Shown one piece after another: positions 1 to 11,633 of a stretch of 64,000 nucleotides of DNA. This stretch comes from Lactarius indigo (lineage: Eukaryota > Basidiomycota > Agaricomycetes > Russulales > Russulaceae), in assembly GCA_025766275.1 (NCBI GenBank), contig JAFKAC010000001.1, positions 2,728,001-2,792,000 on the forward strand, in the 5' to 3' direction. The notes beneath the pieces were generated by a model. That model was not told where the DNA came from and did not search any database. It worked only from the letters and a program-made list of their open reading frames with translations. The translations under genes and the position numbers were made by a program. Within the stretch, counting starts at the first letter, position 1, and each line of letters begins with the position of its first letter.

Positions 1-416
1 TCAAACGACGTCTCTCTTACCCAAATTAGGTCGGCATGGGCCATCCAGAGGTCGCCGTGCCTATAACCGCATTGCTTATAAAGGAACTGACCCTCAAGGG
101 TTCCTTCCGCTATGGCGTATGTTTCGGCTCTACGCGTTTCTGCACAGTGGCTCACACACAAAAAGCCTGGTGATTATCGTCTTGCGATCGCTCTCGCCTC
201 CAAGAAGTTGGTGGATTTAAAATCTATTGTTACTCATCGGTAAGCCGTCAGAGTTGGAGCGTGGTTTCATGCCTCGTCTTAATACAAGCCAGCTTCAAAT
301 TTGAGGAGGCTGAATCCGCGTTCGATGCAACTAAGAAAGGCAAGTCAGAGGACGGAAAAGATCTTATCAAGGCCATCATTTCTGGCCCAGGGGTGTCAGT
401 AGAGGAGGGTGTATGA
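1..416 (+). CDS. Zinc-dependent sorbitol/xylitol dehydrogenase, C-terminal part
   Basis: 3' end of a gene that starts before the window. Exons 30-116, 166-239 and 293-416 (phases agree) encode about 95 residues. They contain the KELTLKGSFRYG and PGDYRLAI stretches and the (F)KFEEAE..AF end typical of the medium-chain polyol dehydrogenases (sorbitol, xylitol or L-arabinitol dehydrogenase). The family oxidises polyols with NAD+ in cytosolic pentose and hexitol catabolism. The catalytic zinc and Rossmann regions lie upstream and are not visible, so substrate preference cannot be judged. Bases 1-29 are the end of an intron. The introns are 49 and 53 nt. Family assignment is firm from the C-terminal signature; the exact gene (XYL2, SDH or LAD) is not resolvable. 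Confidence 0.85.
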
Positions 417-814
417 TTTATGGCCGTGAACGTAGCGGATTTACGTGAATCTAAAAAAAGCGATGTAAAGTAGCCAGAGTATCGTCGTGATGAATCGTAT
501 CGATCTTGGATTGTATCGAATACTAGGCCACGTGATCGCACTCGCCAGTTGGTTCGTTCGGAGCCAATTGCAACACTCGGTTGTGTGGTGACCACTGGGG
601 ATAAAACAATCAAATTGCTTGAGAACTTGAAACCACATCACTTTTCAAGACTTCGAACTGACATAACTCAATTCCGAGTGGTCGTGGTCTTTTCGAGTGT
701 CTCCGGTGTGTCCCCCGCAATCGGGTCTTCAGCGCGCTTCAACAATCGTCATGCCTTTCCTCCCACGAAACTCATACTATCTTCGTGTCTCCTCTTCGTC
801 GGTCCTACCGCTCT
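417..814. other. Intergenic, 398 bp
   Basis: Between the stop of the polyol dehydrogenase and the first usable ATG of the next gene. It should hold the 3' UTR of the former and the promoter of the latter. Open frames here are short, lack coherent composition, and I see no RNA gene or repeat. Confidence 0.5.
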
Positions 815-2152
815 ATGTGGGCTCGCATTCGCGTTGTACTTGCCATCGTCTGATAGAATACGTGCATTCTATAGGTCTATCTGGACAACGAGCATGTTGA
901 CTGGATGTCTGATCGGGTGCTCAATAAAGTTGTCGCTGACCTCAGGCCGAAGTGAGGGTATCCTCCTCGGTCGTGCACGCCATTCAGTCGCTTACTGTCA
1001 TCAGGATCATCCCGAAGTTAAGAGCGGAATCTGATGTATATATGGGACCGGGACCTGCGCCGGCAAATGCAAAGAAAGGCACGGTGGACGTTCACCGAGG
1101 AGGTGTGTGCCACCCTCGAAGAAAGTTCTTTTATTCATGGATCCATCGAGATACATACCAGTTTGCGTACTTCTTGCGCGAAACGGAACCACATTCTGTT
1201 CTAATAAAGGTGTGTCCACTGTGCAATATCCCAAAAATCTCATCAGGTCCCGCAGACGAGAAATTTCGTGCTTGATACAGCACCTTCACCACCGCCATCG
1301 AGTAGAACTTCCAAGCCACAGGCAGACGAACAAAAGAGGAGCTCTTCCACACGGCAAAGACACGGTGCTCCCTCATCGCGGACGAAAAAACACGCAAGCA
1401 GAAGAGGAAAGGCAGCGAGGAAGAACAATGAAGGCGATGACCTGGATTACTCTCCAAGTGAACCAGAGTCTTCCGATGTCCCGCAAGTAGACGGAGACGG
1501 GGACACAGAAATGGCAGAGGGCTCAGACGGTGGTGCCGCGAAGAGAATGCGCGGGACTAACGAAGCTACCACTGACTCAATAGACGTAAAGGTAGAGGAG
1601 GGTGAAGAGGGTCTCGCCCAAACAGCTACGGCACAAAAGTCGTCGCATGCTGAAGACGCGGGGACCTCCAACGAGATGCGAGACGACGACGAGCAGAAAC
1701 CCAAGCTTGCTCTCAAGCTGAAGTACCGATCATTCCCAAACTTCAAGCGTTGTCTCTGCGTAGTCGTCGAACCGTGGCCACCATTGCGCCGTGACACTCG
1801 CGCGCCGTCGCTTACCCCTTCTCTTGCGACTAGGCAGTCGAGTCGAGTGCCCACCCAATCCGAGTCAAGAGGTCAACGTGACAAAACCCCATTGTTCCTT
1901 CCAGACCTCGACGACGAACGCGCGACGCCGGGCCCATCGCATGGTCGAACTTTACCACCAGTACCTTTGTTTGACGACCCTCAAGTTGATCGCGGCGTAG
2001 AGGAAACCGAAGATTTGGATGACAGCGCCGCAATAATGCAATTTAGTCAGCTATTAAATACTACAGGAAGAGTAACTGGAGCAGTCGAGGAGGATGACGA
2101 ATTCGACGGGGCGGTACTTTTTGCAGACGCAGATGAAGCCAAGGAGTTGTGA
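815..2152 (+). CDS. Hypothetical nuclear-type protein with acidic, low-complexity C-terminus
   Basis: Five exons fit with consistent phase: 815-835, 875-951, 1005-1102, 1151-1209 and 1256-2152, giving 383 aa. The first 85 residues are well ordered (a HVDWMSDRVLNK stretch, then GPGPAPANAKKGTVDVHRGD and YQFAYFLRETEPHSVLIK). The rest is charged and disordered with Lys/Arg clusters, Glu/Asp runs and a DEFDGAVLFADADE ending. I do not recognise a named domain; the composition suggests a nuclear or chromatin-associated protein. The first intron (836-874, 39 nt) is unusually short and its donor could lie 3 nt upstream; the 1255 acceptor could be 1246 instead. Start chosen as the first in-frame ATG that splices into the ordered N-terminus. 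It is convergent with MEF2 (63 bp between the stops). Confidence 0.6.
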
Positions 2153-2215
2153 AGGGACCTCGATTGTTTGCGCTTTGTGTATCATCGGCCTCGGTAGAAC
2201 GAAGTAATTGTTAGT

Positions 2216-4780
2216 CTACACACGTCCGATCTCCCTAAGGACCTCCACCTCTCGCCCTGGACTAACTGTCCGAAACCCTGCGGGAGCCATGTCGAACTGG
2301 CCATGACCTCCGGATAGGGCACGTAGGCGCGTGGAGTAGTCCAACATCTGGCTTAGTGGAGCGACAGCGCAAACGTGGCGTTTCATTAGGGCAGAATGGT
2401 TCTCTTGATCTGATGAAGACATAGTGGACGGTGAGAGCCATTTTGGTGGGATATACACCCCTTCTTGGCTATATGGAGTAGATGACTCTTCATCGGACAG
2501 TGGGTTTGACTCGGCAAAATCAATAATTTCCCCACCATGCTCAACGAGGTCTTTCATGACTCTCCCGAGCACATCAGAGCCTACAGACACCCGGACCTGG
2601 ATAAATGGTTCCATTATCGCGCCTCTGCCTCGTTTCTTGACATGATCCCGAAGTATAACAGCGCTGGCTCCCCCTAAGATAGAAGGGGGTGTGTCTGGCG
2701 GGTGATTGAATGCGGTTACTTGTACGTGACTTCGTGACAATGGAAAAGATGTGTAGGGTGAACTGGACAACGTGCTGGAAATGCCTCGGGATATGTGGGT
2801 CCAGGGATCCTGTTCGTCATGGAATGTATCGGGGTGACGTAGAGGCTGGCCGTCATCACGTAAGACAATATTCTCTCCCCAGGCAACATCACCAGTCTCA
2901 TTGCCGAGTAGTGGTCGCAGAGAAAAGGAGACCGACACCGCCACATTCCTGCCGCCTATGTTTGTGGTCCAATCAGTTTCGGGGAGTTGAGACTCGTCAA
3001 GCCCGATGCTCTCTCGATAAGCGACACGCCTGCATCCGAATTCACAGTTAACTCCCCATTCATATTTGAGTCGTCCTTCGATAATCTCGAGATGGAGGGT
3101 GCCGAGGCCATGAACTAGCAGCTGTCCTTCGTGAGTCTCCATGCGCACAGAGGGATCGGTCCGTATCAAATCATTTAGAGCGTCTTCAACGGGCTGGAGG
3201 TCTGCATGAGATTGTGGAATGACAGACGCAGACATCATTGTTGGCGGAGGAGTTATGCCAGTGAATGGAGACGGCTCCTTAGATCGGCCATATGAAGAGG
3301 TCAGGGTGTCCCCTGTGCGGGTGTGCTTGAGACCCAGAATAACTCCCACAGACCCGAACGGTAGTTCTTCCACTTCGACAGCCTCAGAAGCATATAGCAG
3401 CACGAGTTTGGATACCTTTTCCTTGATGCCTCGAGAGCTATTGAAGAGAACGCTTTGACGAGACAGCGTACCTAAAAGAAAGAAGTCAACCTTCCGTTTC
3501 TGTAGTGGAGGCTAGGTCTACGGTGACAAACCCGAGTACACCCTCACAAAAGTCATCCAACCACGTCTTTTATCCCAGGAGACTTTCCATGCTAAAAGTT
3601 GGACCGGTGTTCGAGATCGAGAGGTGCCCGCTTCAAGCGACACATCCTGTGGGGATGCGAGCAATTCACCCGCATAGTCCATAACAATCTCCGTCCCAAT
3701 ATGCCTGACTGCCGAGCCGCACAGTACAGGTAGAATGTCAGACTTCAAGGTCGCAGCCCGGAGCAGAGGTAAAATAGTAGGCGCGGTGACACTAAGATAA
3801 GCCGAAGGGTGAGTCGGTAACTCAAGTAGATACTCCATGAAATCACTGGAAAACATGGCCAGGCGTTCTAAAAGCATTGTGCGGGCAGGAATGAGATGCG
3901 GGATAAGGGGGTGATTGGTGGGTAAAAGTCCGAGCTTGCCAATCTCCTCTACATTAGTGGGCAATGAGCATGTCGACGAAGACCCATCGGGTAGCCACCG
4001 CCACAGTTCCCATTTGACTAAATCAACGATGCCTTGGATGCCAGGCTCGCCTCTTGCATAGTCTCGGGGGTCAAAGGAAGCGACGGGAAGAGTGAGAGCC
4101 ACCGGCATGCGGTGTATGCGGTGTGTCAATGTGGACAGTATCGATGCATAAAATGAGGCACCTGGCCGGTCGAGCTTATTGAGTACAAGAATTCGGCTAG
4201 GGACGCCATACCTTGAACGGAGCGAGTTAAAATGTGCGGAGGCAGAGAGATAGTTTTCTTGCCTACCTGTCCAGCTGCTGCCAAACGCCCTTAGTCTGTG
4301 CCTCTACCCCCTCTACAGAGTCTATTAACACGACTGCACCGTCAACGACTCGGCTCGCACTTTCAACCTCCATCCCGAAATCGGCATGACCGGGGGTGTC
4401 GATTAAGTTGAACGTCCAGTCCTTCCATTTGACCGGAATGCTGGCAGATTGTATCGTAATTCCTCGTTCGCGTTCTGCAGGAAGAAAATCGGTAGTTGTG
4501 CTGCCGGTGTCAACGGATCCAGGAGTGGATATGAACGACGACTTGAGGAGGATAGATTCAGTTAGAGTGGTCTTTCCGGAGTCTCGAAATCAAAAATGTG
4601 AGTAAAGTCGGGTCAAACAGCATGGGGAACAGATAATAGCACACCAATATGAGCGCATATAGCTAAGTTACGCAGTTTCGACGGGTGTGTATGATGATGT
4701 GAAAAAAATCTAGAAAAAACGTGTAACGGCCTGCCCGGTATATCGAACGCCGCATAGCGGGCCAACTTGGACGAGTACAT
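2216..4780 (-). CDS. MEF2: Mitochondrial elongation factor G2 (ribosome-releasing GTPase)
   Basis: Spliced CDS complement(2216-3471, 3532-4211, 4267-4582, 4645-4780), 795 aa, phases consistent. EF-G2mt works with the ribosome recycling factor to split mitochondrial ribosomes after termination. G motifs are in order: AHIDSGKTTL (G1), an ERERGITIQ switch region (G2), DTPGHADF (G3) and NKLDRPG (G4), followed by domain II, then the EF-G IV/V region with the [17 protein letters not shown] stretch. The first ~35 residues ([12 protein letters not shown]..., rich in Arg, Ser and aromatic residues) look like a mitochondrial presequence, which supports this start. Divergent from STE14, 144 bp between start codons. 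The G-domain plus the shorter EF-G2-like C-terminus favour MEF2 over MEF1. Confidence 0.92.
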
Positions 4781-4924
4781 CCACCTTTCCAGTGGAGCCG
4801 ACTTGGAACTGGAACTGGGGAGAGCGCCGAAAGGGACTGACTCGGCCCGGCTTTTTGTTCCCTACTATAAGATGTCCTCTGTTTCTATTGTTTAGTGCAT
4901 TGACCACACTATCCTCTGTTCTAC

Positions 4925-5927
4925 ATGGCCACTCCTCACGCAGAGTCGGATGCCTTCGAACAACGCCTACGTGAAAGGGAACGTTTGGGAAACAGACCAC
5001 TCGAGATGGTGCCTGACCGAGCAGCTGCGCAACCTCATGGAAGCATCCCAAATACACCCCTAGCAGTCTCGACAGTATCCTTTCTCCTGGGGGCAACTTT
5101 TGCGCTTGGGTTGTTGACGTTTTTATGCGGTGGTTTCGATGGGTTCTGGTTTACCACGTATCAAGTTGGCTTTTTCATCGCGTCATGGTCAGCGTTCCAT
5201 TGGGGGGAGTTTGCCGTTACGGCGGGCTGGAATCGAGAGAAAGTTAGCATTGACTGTGCGTACCTTTTTTTTTGTCCTTGACATAGCTAAGTATTCGTAG
5301 CCTTTCTCCTCGATAACGGTCGGATGTATCACGTAGCCAACGGTCTAGCGTTAACGGAATACCTGCTAGCTCTTTACTTCAGACCTTCGTTGAAGTCATT
5401 CCCATATGTATCGTCACTCGGTAAGCAGTGCATGGCGTTCCGTAGGTCTGTTTTATAGATGTCGAGTATCCGTAGGTGTAATCATTGTTCTATTTGGACA
5501 ACTCCTGCGATCTGCGGCTATGATTAAAGCCTCCTCTAACTTCTCACATATGGTGGCTTTCCGGAAGCTCGCGGGTCACCAACTAGTGACAGATGGCATT
5601 TATAAGTTCGTGATTTCTGAGCGTATTTGTCCACATTGTTTTGATATGTTCTACAGGTGGTCAAGGCACCCATCGTACGCTGGATTTTTTTATTGGGCCT
5701 TAGGAACACAGCTAGTGCTCCAGAACCCTCTCTCGTTCTTTGTCTACTGGGCGCTTCTAATGCAGTTCTTTTCTTCGCGAATTAAAGGTGAGCCATTTTT
5801 ACTTCTTACATAGTAGAATTTGCTGAGAATCTTCGCAGCCGAAGAGCGTGCATTGGTCAGTTTTTTCGGCGACGACTATGTCTTGTATCGAAAACGCGTA
5901 GGCACTAAGATACCTTTCATACCATAG
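4925..5927 (+). CDS. STE14: Protein-S-isoprenylcysteine O-methyltransferase
   Basis: Exons 4925-5255, 5301-5420, 5476-5605, 5657-5787 and 5839-5927 give 266 aa. ICMT methylates the C-terminal prenylcysteine of CaaX proteins (Ras, Rho, mating pheromones) in the ER membrane. Visible features are several hydrophobic membrane segments from residue ~45, a WSAFHWGEF motif, and the catalytic C-terminal RHPSYAGFFYW and EE (KAEERAL) signature that binds S-adenosylmethionine. Length and topology agree with fungal Ste14. Four introns of 45-55 nt. The ATG at 4925 is the first in frame. In a basidiomycete this enzyme also matures farnesylated pheromones. Convergent with RPL9. Confidence 0.93.
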
Positions 5928-6059
5928 CACATCCCTATCGCACATTAATCATGGTTCGGGTTGCATAAATGCATGATTTCATGAGTGAAGAGAAATACAC
6001 ATGTAGCATGCAGGTTTTGATGTAGGTAATGCGGCATCCTCTCAGTGCAATTACAGTAT

Positions 6060-6791
6060 TCAGTCTTGGGCAACCGTAGTCTTCTCAGAAACATAAATCC
6101 CGTCTAAGAACTTGCGGATATCTTTGTTCCGTACCCGACAAATACCCTGGATAGATGCCGCTAAAAAGCATTCTTGAGAATTAAAACAGCTCACAATAGT
6201 TCACCAACGTACCTGATTGCGAGACATTCTCGATATCCGTGCCCTCGATGATCAACTCGTCCTTTTGTGCCTTACTTTCAGATACCGTCACACCACCTAG
6301 CATGTCAACATGTCGTACTGTCTAAACCAACGGAAACTGTCAGTTGGGTAGTTCGGCAAGACGAGGCAATACATCGTACCTTCTCACCCAGGAAATTCCT
6401 AATCTCGAGTTTATGACCACCGTCCTGGATGATGCAGTTGATCGGGAAGTGGGCATATACCGCGCGCATTTTATAAAGGAAGCCCTGCTCGGGACAATGA
6501 GCCATTACAAGGTGTACATAACGACGTGCTAACCTTTGTCACGCCAGTGATCATGTTGGATATGAGCGATTTCACTGTTCTCAGACAAGCGACATGTTTC
6601 CGGTTTCCTTGCCAAACTGCAAGAGTGACTTTGTTGCCCTTGCCCTTGACCAATCGGACATCCATGTTGATATGGCGAACGCCCTTCGTGAGCGTTCCCC
6701 GGGGTCCAGTGACCACAATGATGCGCGACTTTACAGAGACGGTCACACCGTCTGGGATCTCTAGCTCTTCGGTTTTGAGTATGTCACGCAT
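6060..6791 (-). CDS. RPL9: 60S ribosomal protein L9 (uL6)
   Basis: Complement(6060-6160, 6213-6321, 6380-6484, 6534-6791), 190 aa, the usual length of eukaryotic L9. It begins [16 protein letters not shown] and has [33 protein letters not shown] and [16 protein letters not shown], all highly conserved in uL6 proteins near the sarcin-ricin loop and the stalk base. Three introns (49-58 nt). No disruption anywhere, in contrast to many genes further right. Divergent from PCF11 across 478 bp. An upstream reading frame (6942-7157) continues towards this start but is not needed for a normal L9. Confidence 0.96.
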
Positions 6792-7269
6792 CTGCAGAGT
6801 AGGTGTTAGCACATGGATATCTACTTCGCAAGCGGAGCATCCATCGGATAGGAACCACGACAGCTCCTTGATAATGACCCAGTCCAAAGTAAAGAGTAGC
6901 AACGTCGCGATTCTGATAAATGAAATAGAGCACACCTTGAACTAATAGGTCTTGAAGTTGTCCACAAACAGCGACGAGACTATCCTGGTACGTGTGAACG
7001 TTGTGTGGCGCAATTTGAGTTTATCGACCGGAGTTTCAACTGGGTCTGATTTAGCGACTTCTGACACCACCGCTTCCTTGCTTGTTTCTTTCGAACCACC
7101 ACCATCATCGCAGGACATATCGTGAGCTGCGCATTGTTGCCAGTCAGGACAGCTCAAGTTTACGAGGCATATTCGTAAAACTTCTACGACTCGTCACAGT
7201 ACCCTTTCGATCTATCTGTAAGGTCATCTGCCCAGGCGTTCGCTCGAACGTTTGAGTCATTTTTGCAAG
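6792..7269. promoter_or_regulatory. Divergent intergenic region RPL9/PCF11
   Basis: 478 bp between two start codons. A ribosomal protein gene and an mRNA 3'-end factor must both be driven from here. A minus-strand open frame of 71 codons sits at 6942-7157, but I could not link it by splicing to RPL9 or to any known family, so I treat it as 5' leader or chance. No clear TATA box. Confidence 0.4.
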
Positions 7270-9783
7270 ATGTCGATGTATCCTCAGCAGCAGGCTTATA
7301 GCCAGCCATCATTTCCGCATGGTTATCCTCTCCAACAACCTTCATATGCATTACCTTCATCGTCCATTTACCCTGTTGATCCTGGAGCATTTCGTTCCGA
7401 TTATACCGCTAGGCTAGCGGGGCTGACAGACAACTCACGAGTGATAATCCAAGCATTATCGATGTATGCGCATGACTTCTCTAGATGGGGAGACGTCGTC
7501 ACACAGTGCATTGAGGCCCATATACGTCGGGTGAGTGGTTCGCTGTCATCTCTTTCATTCTTTCGGCAGCGCTTCTGCCCGAGTGATGAGTGGAATATGG
7601 GATTACTTTGTGTCATTATTTGTCCGTAGTTGCACTATATTACGCACGGTAGGAGTCTAGAAGAAAAGAAAAGAAAAAAAAAAATGCCTTAGTTCCTGTC
7701 GCTTTTCGCCGCTGTGTGCGACGAACGGGCGAGGGTGATATTCTATCTGCTCATTACTCGTCTCCGCGCTGGCTTCTTTGATGTTGTTTTGGTTTTGGCA
7801 TCCCATGCTGACTCATTCGTTGTATTTCCATTTTAGGTCCCTCCGGAGATAAAACTCCCCGCGTTCTACCTAGTTGATGCATTATCAAAAAATGTCTTTG
7901 ATCCTTATGCCGGTCTCTTTGCGTCCATCGTGGCGCCCCTGTTCCTTGAAACTTACCAACAGGTCGATCAGCAGACACGAGGAAAGATGGAAGAGATGCT
8001 TCTAACGTGGCGAACCGGAGCTCCCAATGGACGCGAGCTTTTTGGCATAGGACCCCAACTTGCAATCGAGCGCGGGATATGGCCATCGAACCCAGGACAG
8101 GGTGTAAGTACTCCGCATCGTCTTTGTGACTGTTATTAACATCGTGTAGTCATCCCACTCCAGTAATGGATTCGTCCCGAAATCTCAAGTTCTCAGTGAA
8201 CTGGAGTTCGCACTGCGTCAGAAAGAAAGGGCTCTGCAAAACAACCCGTATGACTCTGCCGCTTCAAACCATATCGGCATTTTGTCGCAAGTATGTCTAG
8301 ACATCACTTATATTTTATTTTATCGTCTGATGAGCGTGGCAGTTGCGCAGGCTTGTTGAAACGGGCGTATCCCAGGAAGAGTTGGCCCAGATTTTGGCCC
8401 AACTTCGCACCCTTGTTAGGCCGAATCCCACTAACTTAGCCCCTGCCCCTGCCCCTGCACCTGCACCTGCCCCTTCTCCCGCCCCCGTCAAGTACCCTAC
8501 TACGCAATACCCGCCTTCGTTTACGTATCAGCAGACGGTTGTACCAAATGCTCCGCTAGCCCATCCTCAGTATCCAATGGCCCATACTCTGACGTATACA
8601 AATTCAGCTCAGCAAATCCAAACAAATGACACATCTCGGCCCTTGTCAAATCCTGTTGTTACAAGCAATGCACTCCCTGTTATTCCTAATATCTCTGGCT
8701 TGTATGAAGCCCTTGTCAAAGCCGGAGTGGTATCCGCTACGTCCACGCCTACAGGCACTGGTGCCGCATTACAAGCTCAGGATGATAGTAAAACTCAGTC
8801 TCATGATACTCAACCGTCCAGGGAGTCTAGCGAGGAAGACGCGCGTCTTTACAGGAGAGCTATCCTAGCTGAGGACGTGAAATTTTCGAGTGCAGAGATC
8901 AGCAGGTAATATGTCTATCATACTTTTGCTTACTGTAAGGCTCATAATTCTGTGCAGACATCGCCCGAACATAGTACATTTCCTTTACGATCGTATGCCC
9001 GTGCAATGTAAGCAGTGTGGTCTCCGATTCTCCGACTCGGCGCAGGGCAAGAAGACCATGCAAGAACATCTTGACATGCACTTTCGGCAGAACCGTAAGG
9101 CTTCGCAAAGCGTAGGGCGTGGCCATAGCCGGAGCTGGTTCCTTGGTGTTGAGGTGAGTGATGCGATGTAATTGTACGCAACTTCGATCTTACAGCAGCT
9201 CGCACAGGACTGGATCCGTGACTTGCCTTACAGTAGCGGTGACAAAGACATGACGGGTTTCTCATCGCGTTTATCAAATGCCAAGACCGTTGCGAGTGCA
9301 GAGAGTGCCAGGCGTGATGCTGAACTTCGCGCACGATTTGTTGTTGTTCCACCTGGCGATGAGGCGAAGCACATCACATGTCCGATCTGTAAAGAAGCAT
9401 TTAAGTCTGAATTCAACGAGGAGGACGAAGAGTGGATATGGAAAAATGCACTCAAGGTCGATGATAAGGTACGCTCATTGTATATGATCCGTGGAGAGTG
9501 ATCTTTAATCCCGTGTTGGCAGATATATCATGCAACATGCCATGCAGAGGCTTTACTTACGAATGGTTCGCTCTCAGCTCGTTTGCGCCAGGGGTTCATA
9601 GGCAGTCGCTCAGGAACACCGGATGTGCCATCTTTGCGTGCCACACCCCCGCAATCAGGCAAGGTTGAGTTACCATCTCCTAGCTCGAAACTTGGAATGA
9701 AGCGTAAGGTTGAGGTCGATAGTACTGATGGTCGACCAGATGGTTCCCCGCCGTTGAAAAAAGTGATATTAGCCTCTGCGTGA
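7270..9783 (+). CDS. PCF11: mRNA cleavage and polyadenylation factor Pcf11
   Basis: Seven exons: 7270-7530, 7837-8103, 8150-8290, 8343-8905, 8958-9153, 9196-9468 and 9523-9783. Pcf11 is a CF IA subunit that binds the RNA polymerase II CTD and couples cleavage to termination. The N-terminal CID spans residues ~40-170 (DYTARLAGLTDNSRVIIQ, then VPPEIKLPAFYLVDALSKN). A Pro/Ala repeat (PAPAPAPAP) and disordered middle follow. Two zinc-binding clusters are seen: CKQCGLRFSD...HLDMHF, and CPICKEAF with HATCH. The last residues are basic. The first intron is 306 nt, about six times the local norm. The CID, the two Cys/His clusters and the order of domains make the assignment strong. Confidence 0.93.
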
Positions 9784-9931
9784 TTCTCTTGCATTAGTTT
9801 GACTTGCACGTCCGTTCTTATTCATCAGCATTATGTATACTGCACGCAATACCATTTATTCATCCATGTGTTCTCGATCTTGGCTTGTGTAAGAATATCA
9901 AGTCCTTTGTCACAATATAGAATAGCTGGGG

Positions 9932-9940
9932 TATATATAA
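9932..9940 (+). promoter_or_regulatory. TATA-like box upstream of SWT1
   Basis: TATATATAA lies 67 bp upstream of the SWT1 start codon and 149 bp after the PCF11 stop. Position and sequence suit a core promoter, though AT-rich stretches also occur in 3' regions. Confidence 0.4.
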
Positions 9941-10006
9941 GGAAATACTAGACCTTGCACCTTCCATATCGCCGTTGTTCTGCTAAGTTAGCCGCTGTGA
10001 CCTCTG

Positions 10007-11543
10007 ATGGACATCGCTATACCAGGGCGGCACATCTTCGGAGATCCGCACACCGTTCCTGGGGGTAGGCACCCACATCGCGCTTCCAATGCTGGCTGAC
10101 TATATTACCTGCTCAGATATCAGTGCCTTGAAGGATGCCACTCTCCGTCGAGTCGACGAAGTCATCAATCAGGATGTCGAGATGCAGGCAAGTTGCATTC
10201 ATCGCGTCTGGTGGGCCAGAAGCTTGATAATACGACCTTAGCCATTGGCGGTCGAAGTTTTCTATCTGGTGGTGGATACGAATATACTGCTTCACCAGCT
10301 AGACGCGCTACAACAATTTGTCATCGATATCGAACACCACTTGCCACTTACACTACAAATCGTCATACCAGGAATCGTGATCAGCGAGCTCGATAGGTGA
10401 GTCGATGTCATGTATATTCAATCAGGTGTATTTACAACGGGTGGACAATGGATTGTAACTCGATAAGACAAAAGACTCGAGATGATAAAGTAGCATGGGC
10501 AGCCCGTCTTGCCTCGACGTGGTTGCTCGAAAAAGTGAAAGAACGACGGTTCATTAAAGGGCAAACGCACGACGAGACATGCAGGGCGTCAGGGAAGTGG
10601 AATGCGAATGACACAAAAGGAGGCGAGGCGAGGGTAAGTAATTCTGAGACGAATAACGCCTTGAAACTGATCGGAATTTCGCAGAGAGGAGGGTCGGAGA
10701 TGAACGACGACCTAATTTTAGACTGCTGCCAGTATTTCGCAAGGCGTCCGCAGCAAGGTGTGATCAGGCATGTGGCGCTGTGCAGTGGAGACAAGAATTT
10801 ATGTGTTAAGGTTGAGAGCGTAGGTGGGGATTCCTAATACCATCTACGGGAGTGAGACATTTATGCGTGAGTGGGGAACGATAGGGATCTGGACGTTCTG
10901 TCCAACGAACGGTTGGACGAGCCGTGCAATCGCCACGGCACTGTTTGCTGGGGCACCGATGGTGAACTTGAGCGACTTTGACGGGCAAACGTCGAAATCC
11001 CAGAGACGGACCGTTCGGACGGATCCTGATCACAAGGTCAGTCCGGCGTTACTCGCGAGCGCGGATGCGATGGAAGTGGATGAAGAGCCGATTATGCCGA
11101 GCCATCCATTAGACGTCCTCCATCTGGAAGTTGTGGAACACTTTGCGCAGTTACTGTTAGGGGTCGTAGATCGGGTTGGAGGACCGGAGGTACCATGGGA
11201 TGGGCCACAGAAGGGACAAGTGTCCGGGCACGCCCCAAGCTGGGCGAAGATAGGATTTGCAGAGTGGACACCGCGGGAGAGTGTGAGGTACCTGGGAAGG
11301 AAGGAAGGACTAAGAGCCTCACGGGCTGAGCTGGACAAACTGGAAAGTTTCTTATTGTACCCGGACCAGCGGGGTGGGCGCAAGGGACAGGACTGGGCCA
11401 GGGGAGACTGGGACGGATGCGTGCGGACGTTGGAGGAGATCGGGAGGAGTTGGGAAGATGACGGATTGACAGAGTCGGCGAGGGACCTCAGGCGGTTCGC
11501 TGCGGGGACATTCTTGCTGCGGATGAGGCCAACCGGAATGTGA
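10007..11543 (+). CDS. SWT1: PIN-domain endoribonuclease, Swt1-like
   Basis: Exons 10007-10064, 10117-10187, 10242-10396, 10468-10633, 10685-10823 and 10885-11543 give 415 aa. Swt1 is a nuclear RNase that removes defective mRNPs and interacts with the TREX/nuclear-pore pathway. The PIN fold starts near residue 45 with FYLVVDTNILL (first catalytic Asp), then PGIVISELDRQK, ending around HVALCSGDKNLCVKVES, where the last acidic residues of the active site sit. The C-terminal ~220 residues are helical and poorly conserved, as in other Swt1 proteins. Intron 2 (10188-10241) has a GC donor (gcaagt) and an AG acceptor; no GT donor restores the frame. The donor of the last intron (gtgggg) is weak. Confidence 0.85.
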
Positions 11544-11633
11544 TGACATAATCAACCCTCCTTGAACATCGACCACAGCTTTCCTTTTAATTTCGTTGGT
11601 TCCGTTCCTTTCTTCGGTCCTTCCTTCATTTCA

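Noticed and set aside
248..613. 121-codon minus-strand open frame
   Set aside because: It is the antisense of the dehydrogenase exon and flanking intergenic sequence.
6942..7157. Minus-strand frame ending in VSSLFVDNFKTY, reminiscent of an SMC N-terminus
   Set aside because: Only a dozen residues resemble it, there is no Walker A after it, and it runs into the RPL9 leader.
7575..7810. C/D-box snoRNA in the PCF11 intron
   Set aside because: The best C box and the only late D box are about 230 nt apart, too far for a standard C/D RNA, and the closer pair has a poor C box; kept only as a suggestion.
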